A stretch of 64,000 bases of DNA from JBAXTZ01 sp037129925 (GTDB lineage: Bacteria; Bacillota; Negativicutes; JBAXTZ01), in assembly GCA_037129925.1 (NCBI GenBank), contig JBAXTZ010000011.1, positions 19,583 through 83,582 on the forward strand, in the 5' to 3' direction. The position numbers were made by a program, and so were the translations under genes. The notes beneath the pieces were generated by a model. The model was given only the letters and a program-made list of their open reading frames with translations. It did not search any database and was not told where the DNA came from. How positions within the stretch are numbered: the first letter of the stretch is position 1; each line of letters starts with the position of its first letter. Of the stretch, positions 8,333 through 16,657 are shown piece after piece.

Positions 8333-9136
8333 TTATCCGGTTATCGAAACCCGGTCGATGGCAACATCCGCATCGAGAAATTTTCGCGCCAGGGTTTTTG
8401 CCGGTTCGATAGCGCCGGTGAAAAATATTTGAATCGTGCCGTAGCCACTGCGATTGGATAACATTTTCCTGAGCGAGAAAATCCGCCGGGCATCTTTGGC
8501 AGTATCCGTTGCCGGATCAATCAACAGTGTCTGTTCGCCAAATATTTTTCGCAACCGATCTTTGACCAACGGATAATGGGTACAGGCCAATATTATCGTA
8601 TCGGTGCCAGCTTTTATCAACGGCTGACAATGCAACATTGCCACCTCGGCGAACTCCGGGCTGTCAGATTGACCGGCTTCAATTAAATCCGCCCATTTGG
8701 GGCAAGCTTGGGGAAAGACAGCGATCGCAGAATTGAGCCGTTCAATTTCCCGGGCGTGCGCCCCGCCGGCGATAGTAGCCTGTGTTGCCATAACCCCGAT
8801 CCGTTTATTGCGGGTAAAGGTTAACGCGGTCTTCGCGCCTTTGTTCATACCGACAATCTTTAATTGCGGGTAGCGTTCTTCCAGAAACCGTTTTGCATTT
8901 ACCGACAGCGTGCCACAGGCCAACACAACCGCTTTGCAACCTTTGTTTACCAAAAAATCAATCATCTCGCTGCCAATTATTCGTAATTCCGCCGGCGAGC
9001 GTGGACCAAACGGACACCGCGCCGAATCGCCAAGATAAATATAGTTTTCATTAGGCATGATGTTAATCAGCTCGCGTAGCACGCTAAAGCCGCCCACTCC
9101 TGAATCGAGCACACCAACCGGAGCATCGTTCGCCAT
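8333..9136 (-). CDS. murI: glutamate racemase-like protein with altered cysteine motif
   Basis: A 267-residue member of the Asp/Glu racemase family, which makes D-glutamate for peptidoglycan. It has GVLDSGVGG (D11, S12), CPFGPRS (in place of YPYG), and the second catalytic motif ACTHYP (C185). The first cysteine motif is ACGTL (C74-G75-T76) where MurI proteins normally have ACNTA; the asparagine contacts substrate in known structures. The ATG at 9136 has AAGGAGA upstream; an in-frame start at 9217 would overlap the HAD gene and add an unlikely tail. The reaction is inferred; another amino acid racemase activity is possible. Confidence 0.85.
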   Translation of the reverse strand: MANDAPVGVLDSGVGGFSVLRELINIMPNENYIYLGDSARCPFGPRSPAELRIIGSEMIDFLVNKGCKAVVLACGTLSVNAKRFLEERYPQLKIVGMNKGAKTALTFTRNKRIGVMATQATIAGGAHAREIERLNSAIAVFPQACPKWADLIEAGQSDSPEFAEVAMLHCQPLIKAGTDTIILACTHYPLVKDRLRKIFGEQTLLIDPATDTAKDARRIFSLRKMLSNRSGYGTIQIFFTGAIEPAKTLARKFLDADVAIDRVSITG

Positions 9137-9155
9137 AATTCTCTGTCTCCTTGAG

Positions 9156-9917
9156 TTAAAATTGCTCGTCTTTATTGCTAAGCACTTCTTTGTTCTCGTC
9201 ATCGGCGCGTAAAACATGGCGTTCGCTTTTAAACTTCAACTTATTAGTCAGCGCCATATACGGCCGCCAACTATCAAAATCATCAATAATCACGTCCGCG
9301 ATGGTCAAATCCTGATTACCGGAATGGGGATTGTAATAGCCAACAACATACATACCGGCAGCGGCGGCGCCTTTTACGCCATTGTTTGAATCTTCGATTA
9401 CCGCGCATTTTTCCGGAGCCATTCCCAACTCTTTTGCCGCGTAGAGGAAAATATCCGGCGCCGGTTTGCCGTTTTTCACATAATCGCCGGTCGCCAAGAA
9501 ATCAAAATATTTACGGATGTCGAGCGAGTCAACCACAGTGTTGATTACATTAATGTCCGACGACGAGGCAATCGCCATTTTATGACCGGACTGCAGCAAA
9601 TCATCTAACAACTTTTTCACTCCGGCTATCAACACAACTTCGCCAGCCGCGCATTTGGATTGTAAAAAATGCAAATATTTTTCCCGTTCCTCGCGCACCA
9701 GCTCCAAAGTCGGGCGATTAACTATCCCGGCGCCGAATTTTTCCCGTAAAGTCTCCCACATAAACCACGCCGGCGCGCCAACAAACTGTTTGTAATATTC
9801 CATGGTTATCTGATCGCCAAACCCCAATTCCTGAAACATTCCCATGTTGCTTTCAAAATACAACGGCTCACTATCAATTAACACTCCATCCATGTCAAAT
9901 ATTACCGCTTTAATCAT
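9156..9917 (-). CDS. HAD-family phosphatase, beta-phosphoglucomutase-like
   Basis: The protein has 253 residues. The motifs are DMDGVLIDSEP (nucleophile and acid/base aspartates, motif I), ASSSD (motif II), KPAPDIFLYAA with its lysine (motif III) and VIEDSNNGVKGA (motif IV), with the helical cap typical of subfamily IA between I and II. Such enzymes dephosphorylate sugar phosphates or isomerise beta-glucose-1-phosphate; the substrate cannot be told here. The ATG at 9917 has GGAAAGGA just upstream and fits the family start MIKAVIFDMDG. It is 19 bases from murI, so probably the first gene of that transcript. Confidence 0.9.
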   Translation of the reverse strand: MIKAVIFDMDGVLIDSEPLYFESNMGMFQELGFGDQITMEYYKQFVGAPAWFMWETLREKFGAGIVNRPTLELVREEREKYLHFLQSKCAAGEVVLIAGVKKLLDDLLQSGHKMAIASSSDINVINTVVDSLDIRKYFDFLATGDYVKNGKPAPDIFLYAAKELGMAPEKCAVIEDSNNGVKGAAAAGMYVVGYYNPHSGNQDLTIADVIIDDFDSWRPYMALTNKLKFKSERHVLRADDENKEVLSNKDEQF

Positions 9918-9979
9918 ACGTTTCCTTTCCATGTTTCATCATCTCAGTATATTTTACACAAAAACCCACGGCTTGCATA

Positions 9980-10008
9980 TTGTTTTTCAAGCCCCGAGTA
10001 TATATAAT
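9980..10008 (+). promoter_or_regulatory. sigma-A-type promoter of ald
   Basis: A -35 TTGTTT at 9980-9985 and a -10 TATAAT at 10003-10008 are separated by 17 bases, the optimal distance. They lie about 50 bases upstream of the ald start, which has GGAGG at 10040-10044. Confidence 0.7.
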
Positions 10009-10056
10009 ATTGTTACATGTTCTGAAAAATATATTATTTGGAGGATTACAGGAAAA

Positions 10057-11178
10057 ATGATTGTAGCAGTCGCAAGAGAAATCAAGGACAACGAGAATCG
10101 CGTGGGTCTAACTCCGGCTGGCGCTCAAGCGCTCAAAGCTGCCGGACACACGGTGTTAGCTGAGAACAACTGCGGTGTTGGCAGCGGATTTACCAATGAA
10201 CAGTACGTCAAAGCCGGCGCGGAAATCTACGAGAACAAACAGGCGATGTTTGACAAAGCTGACATGATTGTCAAGGTCAAAGAACCGGTAGCTCCTGAAT
10301 ATGAGATGTTCCATGAAGGTCAAATTCTTTATACCTATCTGCATTTGGCTCCGGAACCAGAACTTACTAAGGCGTTATTGAAGAAAAAAGTTGTCGGCTT
10401 TGCTTACGAGACCATTACTGGTCGCGATGGCGGTCTACCGCTTTTAAAACCGATGTCCGAAGTTGCCGGACGGATGGCTGTTCAAATCGGCGCAAATTTC
10501 CTGCTCAAAGCTAATGGCGGCATGGGCATCCTGCTTGGCGGCGTCCCGGGTGTGCCACCGGCAGAAGTTGTTATCATCGGCGGCGGTATCGTCGGTTTAA
10601 ATGCCGCGAAAATGGCTGTTGGTTTGGGCGCACATGTTATGCTTATGGATAGCAATCCGGACCGGATGCGCGAAATCGACGATATTTTCTTTGGCGGGCG
10701 GGTAACTACGATTATGTCCAACAGTTACAATATCGCCGAGTGGGTGAAACGTGCCGATTTGGTTATCGGCGCGGTATTGGTTCCGGGCGCTAAAGCGCCA
10801 AAACTTGTTACTGAAGAAATGGTAAAAACCATGAAACAAGGTTCGGTTATCGTCGACGTGGCTATCGACCAGGGTGGTTGCGTTGAGACTATCGACCGCA
10901 TCACTACTCATACTAATCCGACCTATACCAAATATGGTGTTGAACATTATGCAGTTGCCAATATGCCGGGTTCGGTGCCACGCACCTCGACACTGGCGCT
11001 CACTAACTCGACATTGGCGTATTGCCTGAAAATTGCCAACTTGGGTTGGAAAGATGCCGTGAAAAACGATCCGCATTTGGCGGCCGGCGTTAATATTTGC
11101 GAAGGCAAAGTAACTTACAAAGCCGTTGCCGACGAGTTGGGTTACGAGTTCACACCACTTGCCAGCTTGCTAAACTAA
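10057..11178 (+). CDS. ald: alanine dehydrogenase
   Basis: NAD-dependent oxidative deamination of L-alanine to pyruvate and ammonia (or the reverse). At 373 residues it has the family's length. It opens with the N-terminal substrate domain (AREIKDNENRVGLTP, VKVKEP, YLHLA), has the active-site region VGFAYETI, a Rossmann NAD site VIIGGGIVGLNAAKMA followed by an acidic residue (LMDSNPDR), and the C-terminal VANMPGSVPRTST. The ATG at 10057 is chosen over upstream in-frame ATGs because it matches the family start MIVAVAREI and follows a GGAGG. Its own promoter and terminator make it a single-gene unit, upstream of alanine racemase. Confidence 0.97.
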   Translation: MIVAVAREIKDNENRVGLTPAGAQALKAAGHTVLAENNCGVGSGFTNEQYVKAGAEIYENKQAMFDKADMIVKVKEPVAPEYEMFHEGQILYTYLHLAPEPELTKALLKKKVVGFAYETITGRDGGLPLLKPMSEVAGRMAVQIGANFLLKANGGMGILLGGVPGVPPAEVVIIGGGIVGLNAAKMAVGLGAHVMLMDSNPDRMREIDDIFFGGRVTTIMSNSYNIAEWVKRADLVIGAVLVPGAKAPKLVTEEMVKTMKQGSVIVDVAIDQGGCVETIDRITTHTNPTYTKYGVEHYAVANMPGSVPRTSTLALTNSTLAYCLKIANLGWKDAVKNDPHLAAGVNICEGKVTYKAVADELGYEFTPLASLLN

Positions 11179-11194
11179 CTAACAACCAATTCCT

Positions 11195-11229
11195 AATCAA
11201 GCCTCTCGTAGCGAGAGGCTTGATTTTTT
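11195..11229 (+). terminator. Rho-independent terminator of ald
   Basis: A strong stem AATCAAGCCTCTCG paired with CGAGAGGCTTGATT, ending in a run of six T (11224-11229). It lies 17 bases after the ald stop and 10 bases before the alr start, so alr transcription depends on readthrough or a start within this gap. Confidence 0.85.
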
Positions 11230-11239
11230 CGGAGGCGAG

Positions 11240-12337
11240 ATGCATCCCACAGTTGCAATAGTTGACATTGACGCAATCAAGCATAACGTGCGCGGATTCA
11301 AGGCGTACATCGGCGAAAAAGTACAGTTTTGCGCGGTACTTAAGGCCGATGGCTACGGTCACGGCGCCATTCCGATCGCCCGGGCAGCGCTGGCCGCCGG
11401 CGCTGATTGTTTGGCGGTGGCGTTTATTCCTGAGGCGCTGGAATTGCGCTTTGCTGGAATTGATGCGCCGATTTTGGTTTTGGGTTATCTTCCTACAGAA
11501 GATTATGCCTTGGCGGTCAAGCATAATCTAACAGTAACGCTGATGACCGTTCAATGCGCTAAGGCTTTAAACGCGGTCGCTTGCAAATTTCAGTTACCGG
11601 TAAGCGTTCATATCAAAGTCAACACCGGCATGAACCGCCTGGGTGTTCATTACACGCAAGCGGCAGATTTTGCCAAAGCGCTTTCTGAACTGGATTTTTT
11701 GAAAATCAACGGTATCTATTCGCACTTTTCCAAAGCCGATGAAATCAACCCGGACTACACGTTAAAGCAATTAGCACGATTCGAGCAGGCGCTTGCCGAG
11801 ATTTCCGCTGCCGGAATTGCTGTCGGCACAAGACATATCTGCAACTCTGCCGGAGCGCTCAGTTTCCCAAGCGCGCATCTGGATATGGTGCGGGTGGGTA
11901 TTTCATTATATGGCTACTATCCGTCAGAATTCGCGACCCGCACCGTGCGGCTTTTGCCGGCGATGACGCTTCGTACTGTTGTTTCGCAAATCATCGACTG
12001 CGGACCGGGCGAGGAAATCAGTTACGGTGGGATGTACACGACAACACGCGCGACCAAAATTGCGGTTGCGCCCATCGGCTATGCCGACGGCTTCATGCGC
12101 GGACAATCCAATAACGCCGATGCGTTGCTACGCGGTCAGCGAATTCGTCAAGTCGGGCGAATTTGTATGGATCAATGCATGTTTGATATTACCGATATTG
12201 AAAACGTGCAGATTGACGATGAAATTATTTTGTTTGGCAACGATTTGCCAATTGAAGAAGTTGCCGAACGGTTGGATACAATCAGTTATGAAATTTGCTG
12301 CGCAATCAGCAAACGTGTACCACGGGTCTATAACTAA
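11240..12337 (+). CDS. alr: alanine racemase
   Basis: PLP enzyme interconverting L- and D-alanine for peptidoglycan synthesis, 365 residues. The PLP lysine K35 is in AVLKADGYGHG, substrate-binding motifs are KVNTGMNRLGV and GIYSHFSKAD, and the second catalytic base tyrosine is in EISYGGMYTT (usually SYGRT). MVRVGISLYGYYP and GRICMDQCMFD are also typical. The ribosome site is CGGAGG. It sits behind ald and its terminator, so alanine supply and D-alanine production are adjacent. Confidence 0.97.
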   Translation: MHPTVAIVDIDAIKHNVRGFKAYIGEKVQFCAVLKADGYGHGAIPIARAALAAGADCLAVAFIPEALELRFAGIDAPILVLGYLPTEDYALAVKHNLTVTLMTVQCAKALNAVACKFQLPVSVHIKVNTGMNRLGVHYTQAADFAKALSELDFLKINGIYSHFSKADEINPDYTLKQLARFEQALAEISAAGIAVGTRHICNSAGALSFPSAHLDMVRVGISLYGYYPSEFATRTVRLLPAMTLRTVVSQIIDCGPGEEISYGGMYTTTRATKIAVAPIGYADGFMRGQSNNADALLRGQRIRQVGRICMDQCMFDITDIENVQIDDEIILFGNDLPIEEVAERLDTISYEICCAISKRVPRVYN

Positions 12338-12357
12338 GCAATTTTGGAGGAGCTATT

Positions 12358-13482
12358 TTGACACCTAGAAAAAAGAAAGCCCTGATAATTTTATTGGTAG
12401 TCGTAATCGCGCTTTGCGGACTAATCGGCTATCGCATATACAGCAACATCCAAGCCAACAAGGCGAAGGCGCTGGCAACAACCAACGAAGTATACGTCAG
12501 CGTCGGTCACGCCACGCGCCGGGATATTTCTCCGACACTGAAGTTGCCTGCGACAATTGAGGCGGCATGGTCGTCGCCGATTTCTTCTAAAGTCGACGGA
12601 CGCATTATCGTAATGAATGTAAACGTCGGCGACCACGTGGTTGCCGGGCAAACAATGTGTCAATTCAATACTGATGATTTGGACTTGGCGGTTTTGCAAG
12701 CCCAGGCCAATTTATTGCAAGCCCAGGCCAATGCCGACAACGCCGAATCGAACTATCAACGCACAAATTATCTGTATGAGCAGCAAATCAGCACAAAAAA
12801 AGACTATGAACGCGATAAAAGTTTGCGCGATGCCTCCGCCGCCCAGATGCAAGTCGCCGCTGCCAATCTCAAGACCATGCAGCGCAAAGTAACTGAAGCA
12901 ACCATCGTAGCTCCGCACGAAGGTGTAGTTGTCGAACGCAAAGCGCAAGAGGGCTATTACGCCAAAGCCGGTGAAGCAATATTTATTTTGGCTGACGATA
13001 GCAATGTTATTATCAAGAAAAACGTCCCCGAAGGTAAAGTCAGTGAAATTACTATCGGTATGCCGCTGACAATAACTGTCGATGCCGTTCCCGAACAAAA
13101 ATTCTTCGGCAAAATCACCCGGATATATCCGTCGGCAGTTCTACCGACCCGCACCTACACCAGCGAGGCCACCATCGACAACAATAACGGCAAATTACAC
13201 ATGGGTATGTCGGCGACAGTTGAGATTGTCGAACTGGCCCGCAAAAATGTACTTTGTATACCCGAACGGGCATTAGTTGTCAAAGACGACCAAAAATCAG
13301 TATTCTTAGTCCTAAAAGGCAATACTGTAAAACAGACTGTCGTTGAAATCGGCGCAATCGGTGGCGGCTGGACCGAAATTCTCGCTGGTCTTACCGAAGC
13401 CGATACTATCGTTATGTCTGGGCAAAATAAAATCAGCGATGGCGATACCATAAAAATCTCCGGGGAAGGCGCGGCTAAATGA
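12358..13482 (+). CDS. RND efflux periplasmic adaptor (membrane fusion protein)
   Basis: A 374-residue HlyD/AcrA-type adaptor that links an inner-membrane RND pump with an outer-membrane channel. An N-terminal membrane anchor (residues about 9-25) is followed by the first lipoyl half, a coiled-coil hairpin rich in Ala/Gln (about 105-165), the second lipoyl half (EATIVAPHEGVVVERKAQEGYYAKAGE) and beta-barrel domains. The start is TTG at 12358 with TTGGAGGAG seven bases before it; no better start is in frame. Its end overlaps the pump gene by four bases. No TolC-like gene is present in this window. Confidence 0.93.
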   Translation: MTPRKKKALIILLVVVIALCGLIGYRIYSNIQANKAKALATTNEVYVSVGHATRRDISPTLKLPATIEAAWSSPISSKVDGRIIVMNVNVGDHVVAGQTMCQFNTDDLDLAVLQAQANLLQAQANADNAESNYQRTNYLYEQQISTKKDYERDKSLRDASAAQMQVAAANLKTMQRKVTEATIVAPHEGVVVERKAQEGYYAKAGEAIFILADDSNVIIKKNVPEGKVSEITIGMPLTITVDAVPEQKFFGKITRIYPSAVLPTRTYTSEATIDNNNGKLHMGMSATVEIVELARKNVLCIPERALVVKDDQKSVFLVLKGNTVKQTVVEIGAIGGGWTEILAGLTEADTIVMSGQNKISDGDTIKISGEGAAK

Positions 13483-16400
13483 TAAAAACTTTTATTAATC
13501 GCCCGGTCTTCACCACGATGTTGGTGCTGTTACTGGTAGTATTTGGTATTTATTCATACCCAAAACTTGGCGTGGACACGATGCCAAACGTTGAGATTCC
13601 GGTCGTACTAGTTCAAGTCACTTATCAAGGCGCCGGCTCCGAAGAAATGGAAAATCTGATTGCCAAACCGCTGGAAAATCAGGTCAGTGCCATCTCCGGC
13701 ATCAAGAGCATCAAGTCCGTTTCCTCCGAAGGTTTGGCGATGATTATCGTCGAATTTGATCTTGGCGTTGACGTTAAATTTGCTGAAAACGATGTCCGCG
13801 AAAAGGTAGCGCTGGCGCGCAAGCGCTTGCCCGACCAAGCCGACGAACCGGTAATTTCCCGTTACGACCCCAATTCCCAACCAATACTCTACTATGCGCT
13901 GTCATCGGAAACAATGTCGCTCGGCGAACTCAACCGATTTGGCGAAGACTATATTAAAGATCAACTGCAACGGTTGAGCGGTGTTGCCGACGTCCAGATT
14001 CGCGGCGGTCAGAACCGCGAAATTCATGTCTATATCAACACCGACAAACTAGAATTATATAAAATACCGTTATCAAAAATTACTGCGGCGCTCGACGGCA
14101 TGAACGTTAATGTTCCGGGCGGCTCGGTCAAGGAAAAAGGCACCCGGATAAACATCCGCACCACCGGACGGTTTAAATCAGTCGATGACATTCGTGATAT
14201 TGTCATTTCCAGCGCCGATAATAGTATTATCAATCTTGGCGATGTCGCGGATGTTGTCGACGGCTGGGAAGAACCGACCTACCGCGCCGAAAACGAAAAA
14301 CGCCCCTGTATCATTCTCCAGGTTCAAAAGCAGTCCGGCTCGAATACTGTCGCCGTTTCCGATGTCGTGAATGCCGCCATGAAAAAAATCGAACAAACCG
14401 AGTTTCGCAAAGGTATGAAGCTCACTACCCTAATCGACTCGACGAAATATGTCCGCGACAGCGTGCATGACGTCTGGGTTTCAATTATTTGGGGCGGCTT
14501 GCTGGCAATATTGGTAACTTTCGCTTTTCTTGGCAGTATCCGGGCGACGATTATCAGTGCCATTGCCATTCCCACTTCGTTAATCGCGACATTTTTCCTG
14601 ATGAATTCTATGGGCTTTACGTTAAATAATATGTCCTTGATGGGCTTGAGTTTAGCGGTCGGGATATTAATCGACGATGCAATAGTTGTTATCGAAAATA
14701 TTCACCGACATATCGAAAACGGCGAACAACCGCAATTGGCAGCGTTAAACGGCACCAACCAAATTGCGCTGGCAGTTTTGGCAACAACTTTTTCGCTGCT
14801 GGCGGTTTTCGTTCCGGTCGGAACGATGACCGGAGTTGTCGGTCAGTTTTTCCGCGAGTTCGGCTTAACTATCGCATTTGCCGTGGCATTCTCGTTGTTT
14901 GTTGCCTTCTCACTCACGCCGATGCTGTCGGCTTATTGGTTAACCGCGCACGACCCCAATGAAAAGACCAACTTCATAATGCGCGGCTTGAAAGTATTTT
15001 TACGCTGGTTTGAACAAGCGTTTGAGTTAACCCGCGAATTCTATCTTGATTCGCTGCGACTGGCGCTCAAACACTCCAAAAAAGTAATTGTCGTGGCGAT
15101 TCTAATATTGTTGGCATCGTTTGTGCTGTTTAAGTATGTCGGCTTTGAGTTTATGCCCAAAAACGACAGCAGTATGTTCCGGGTGAAAATCGAGGCGCCG
15201 GCCGGCACTTCACTGGAACAAACAACTAAATACGCCCAGCCGTTAGTTGACGAAATCATGAAGTTACCGGAACTGGAAACTACCGGTCTGATGATTCAAA
15301 ATGAAAGTCAAGGCACGATAATGGTAAAGCTAAAATCGCGCACTGACCGCCCGAAGGTTTTGGTAAACGGAACAAAAAAAGTCCGCAGCCAATTTGAAAT
15401 AATGGATAGTTTACGGGACAATTTCACCAAAAACCCCAATCTCAAAACGACGATGTTAATAAGTTCATCTGCCGGTGGCGGCGATGCCCGACCGGTGCAA
15501 ATCGGTATTCGCGGGCCGGAACTAAATAAGCTCGATGAATTTTCGCAAAAGCTGATGGAAGAATTGCGCAAAGTACCGGGCACTACCGATATTTCTTCCT
15601 CAAGTGGTCTGCCGGAACCGGAAATAATTATTCATCCCAAGCCGTGGCGAATGTCTGAACTAGGCTTAGACAATGCCAAAATCGGCGCATTTGTAAACGG
15701 CGCGTTCATTGGTTTGAAGACGGTAAATAATTATAATGTCGGTGATAATGAATTTACGATTAGAATTCAACTCGATCCGCTAAAGCGGCTCAGTCCGGAC
15801 CAAATTTCCAACCTGAAAATTCCTGCTGGAAATGGTCAATTCGTCACATTAGGTGAAATCGCTGATATCAAAATCAGTTCTGGTCCGACACAAATCAACC
15901 GCGAGGATAAAGAACGACAGATAACCGTGTATAGCGATGTTGCTGGAGTAACGCCGGACGTAATCATGACCAAAGCCGAGGAAATTATTAAATCGATGAA
16001 TTTGCCGGCGGAATACTGGTATAAGTTTGTCGGTCAAACCGACACCCAAAAAGAAGCGTTCGGCGGTATTGTGCAGGCGCTGGCGCTGGCTATTGTGCTA
16101 ATCTATATGGTGCTTGCGGCTCAGTTTGAGAGCTTCGTCCATCCGCTTACCATCATGGTCAGCCTGCCGTTTTCGCTTATCGGCGTAATCATCGCGCTCT
16201 TGGCGAGCGGCATCACATTCAACCTGATGTCGATGATTGGTATTATCATGTTGATGGGTTTGGTTACCAAGAACGCTATCTTACTCATCGACTTTGCCAA
16301 CCAACGCCGCGCGGACGGGGTGTCAATAACCGAGGCGGCGATTGAAGCCGGTTCGACGCGGCTGCGTCCGATATTGATGACGACCTTGGCGATGATTTTC

Positions 16401-16574
16401 GGCATGATTCCGACCGCAATCGGCTTCGGCGAGTCGGCAGAATTTCGTCAGGCGATGGGTATCTCGATTATCGGCGGTCTGATAACTTCGACAATCCTGA
16501 CCTTGGTGCTGGTGCCGATAGTGTACATCAAGCTCGATGCCTTATCGCAAAAACTGCTCGGCAAGAAATCGTAG
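13479..16574 (+). CDS. RND-family efflux permease (AcrB/HAE1 type)
   Basis: A 1031-residue inner-membrane antiporter, of the usual family length. After the first membrane helix comes a large periplasmic domain (SGIKSIKS, VDVKFAENDVREKV, SRYDPNSQPILYYALS), then helices 2-6 with LAVGILIDDAIVVIENIHRHIE, which contains the paired aspartates of the proton relay in helix 4. A second periplasmic domain and a second helix bundle with MLMGLVTKNAILLIDFANQRR follow; the lysine of that helix is present. The double aspartate and overall length fit the HAE1 drug-export branch, although exact substrates cannot be read. It is translationally coupled with the adaptor. Confidence 0.95.
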   Translation: MIKTFINRPVFTTMLVLLLVVFGIYSYPKLGVDTMPNVEIPVVLVQVTYQGAGSEEMENLIAKPLENQVSAISGIKSIKSVSSEGLAMIIVEFDLGVDVKFAENDVREKVALARKRLPDQADEPVISRYDPNSQPILYYALSSETMSLGELNRFGEDYIKDQLQRLSGVADVQIRGGQNREIHVYINTDKLELYKIPLSKITAALDGMNVNVPGGSVKEKGTRINIRTTGRFKSVDDIRDIVISSADNSIINLGDVADVVDGWEEPTYRAENEKRPCIILQVQKQSGSNTVAVSDVVNAAMKKIEQTEFRKGMKLTTLIDSTKYVRDSVHDVWVSIIWGGLLAILVTFAFLGSIRATIISAIAIPTSLIATFFLMNSMGFTLNNMSLMGLSLAVGILIDDAIVVIENIHRHIENGEQPQLAALNGTNQIALAVLATTFSLLAVFVPVGTMTGVVGQFFREFGLTIAFAVAFSLFVAFSLTPMLSAYWLTAHDPNEKTNFIMRGLKVFLRWFEQAFELTREFYLDSLRLALKHSKKVIVVAILILLASFVLFKYVGFEFMPKNDSSMFRVKIEAPAGTSLEQTTKYAQPLVDEIMKLPELETTGLMIQNESQGTIMVKLKSRTDRPKVLVNGTKKVRSQFEIMDSLRDNFTKNPNLKTTMLISSSAGGGDARPVQIGIRGPELNKLDEFSQKLMEELRKVPGTTDISSSSGLPEPEIIIHPKPWRMSELGLDNAKIGAFVNGAFIGLKTVNNYNVGDNEFTIRIQLDPLKRLSPDQISNLKIPAGNGQFVTLGEIADIKISSGPTQINREDKERQITVYSDVAGVTPDVIMTKAEEIIKSMNLPAEYWYKFVGQTDTQKEAFGGIVQALALAIVLIYMVLAAQFESFVHPLTIMVSLPFSLIGVIIALLASGITFNLMSMIGIIMLMGLVTKNAILLIDFANQRRADGVSITEAAIEAGSTRLRPILMTTLAMIFGMIPTAIGFGESAEFRQAMGISIIGGLITSTILTLVLVPIVYIKLDALSQKLLGKKS

Positions 16575-16584
16575 TATTCAACAC

Positions 16585-16657
16585 GTTCGGGCAATTCACG
16601 AATTGCCCGAACAAAAAAAGTAGCGACCGGAGCTAGTTCCCGGCCGCTACTTTTTTT
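16585..16657. terminator. paired convergent terminators between the RND pump and GH13 genes
   Basis: Two stem-loops lie between convergent genes. The first (16585-16612, GTTCGGGCAATTC with its complement) is followed by an A run; the second (16619-16651, AGTAGCGACCGG with CCGGCCGCTACT) is flanked by A on the left and seven T on the right, so it can end transcripts from both sides. Confidence 0.8.

Noticed and set aside
13479..16574. Heavy-metal (CzcA) type RND pump
   Set aside because: The helix 4 motif LIDDAIVVIENIHR and the overall length fit the HAE1 drug-export branch better; metal-type signatures were not seen, though substrate remains unproven.
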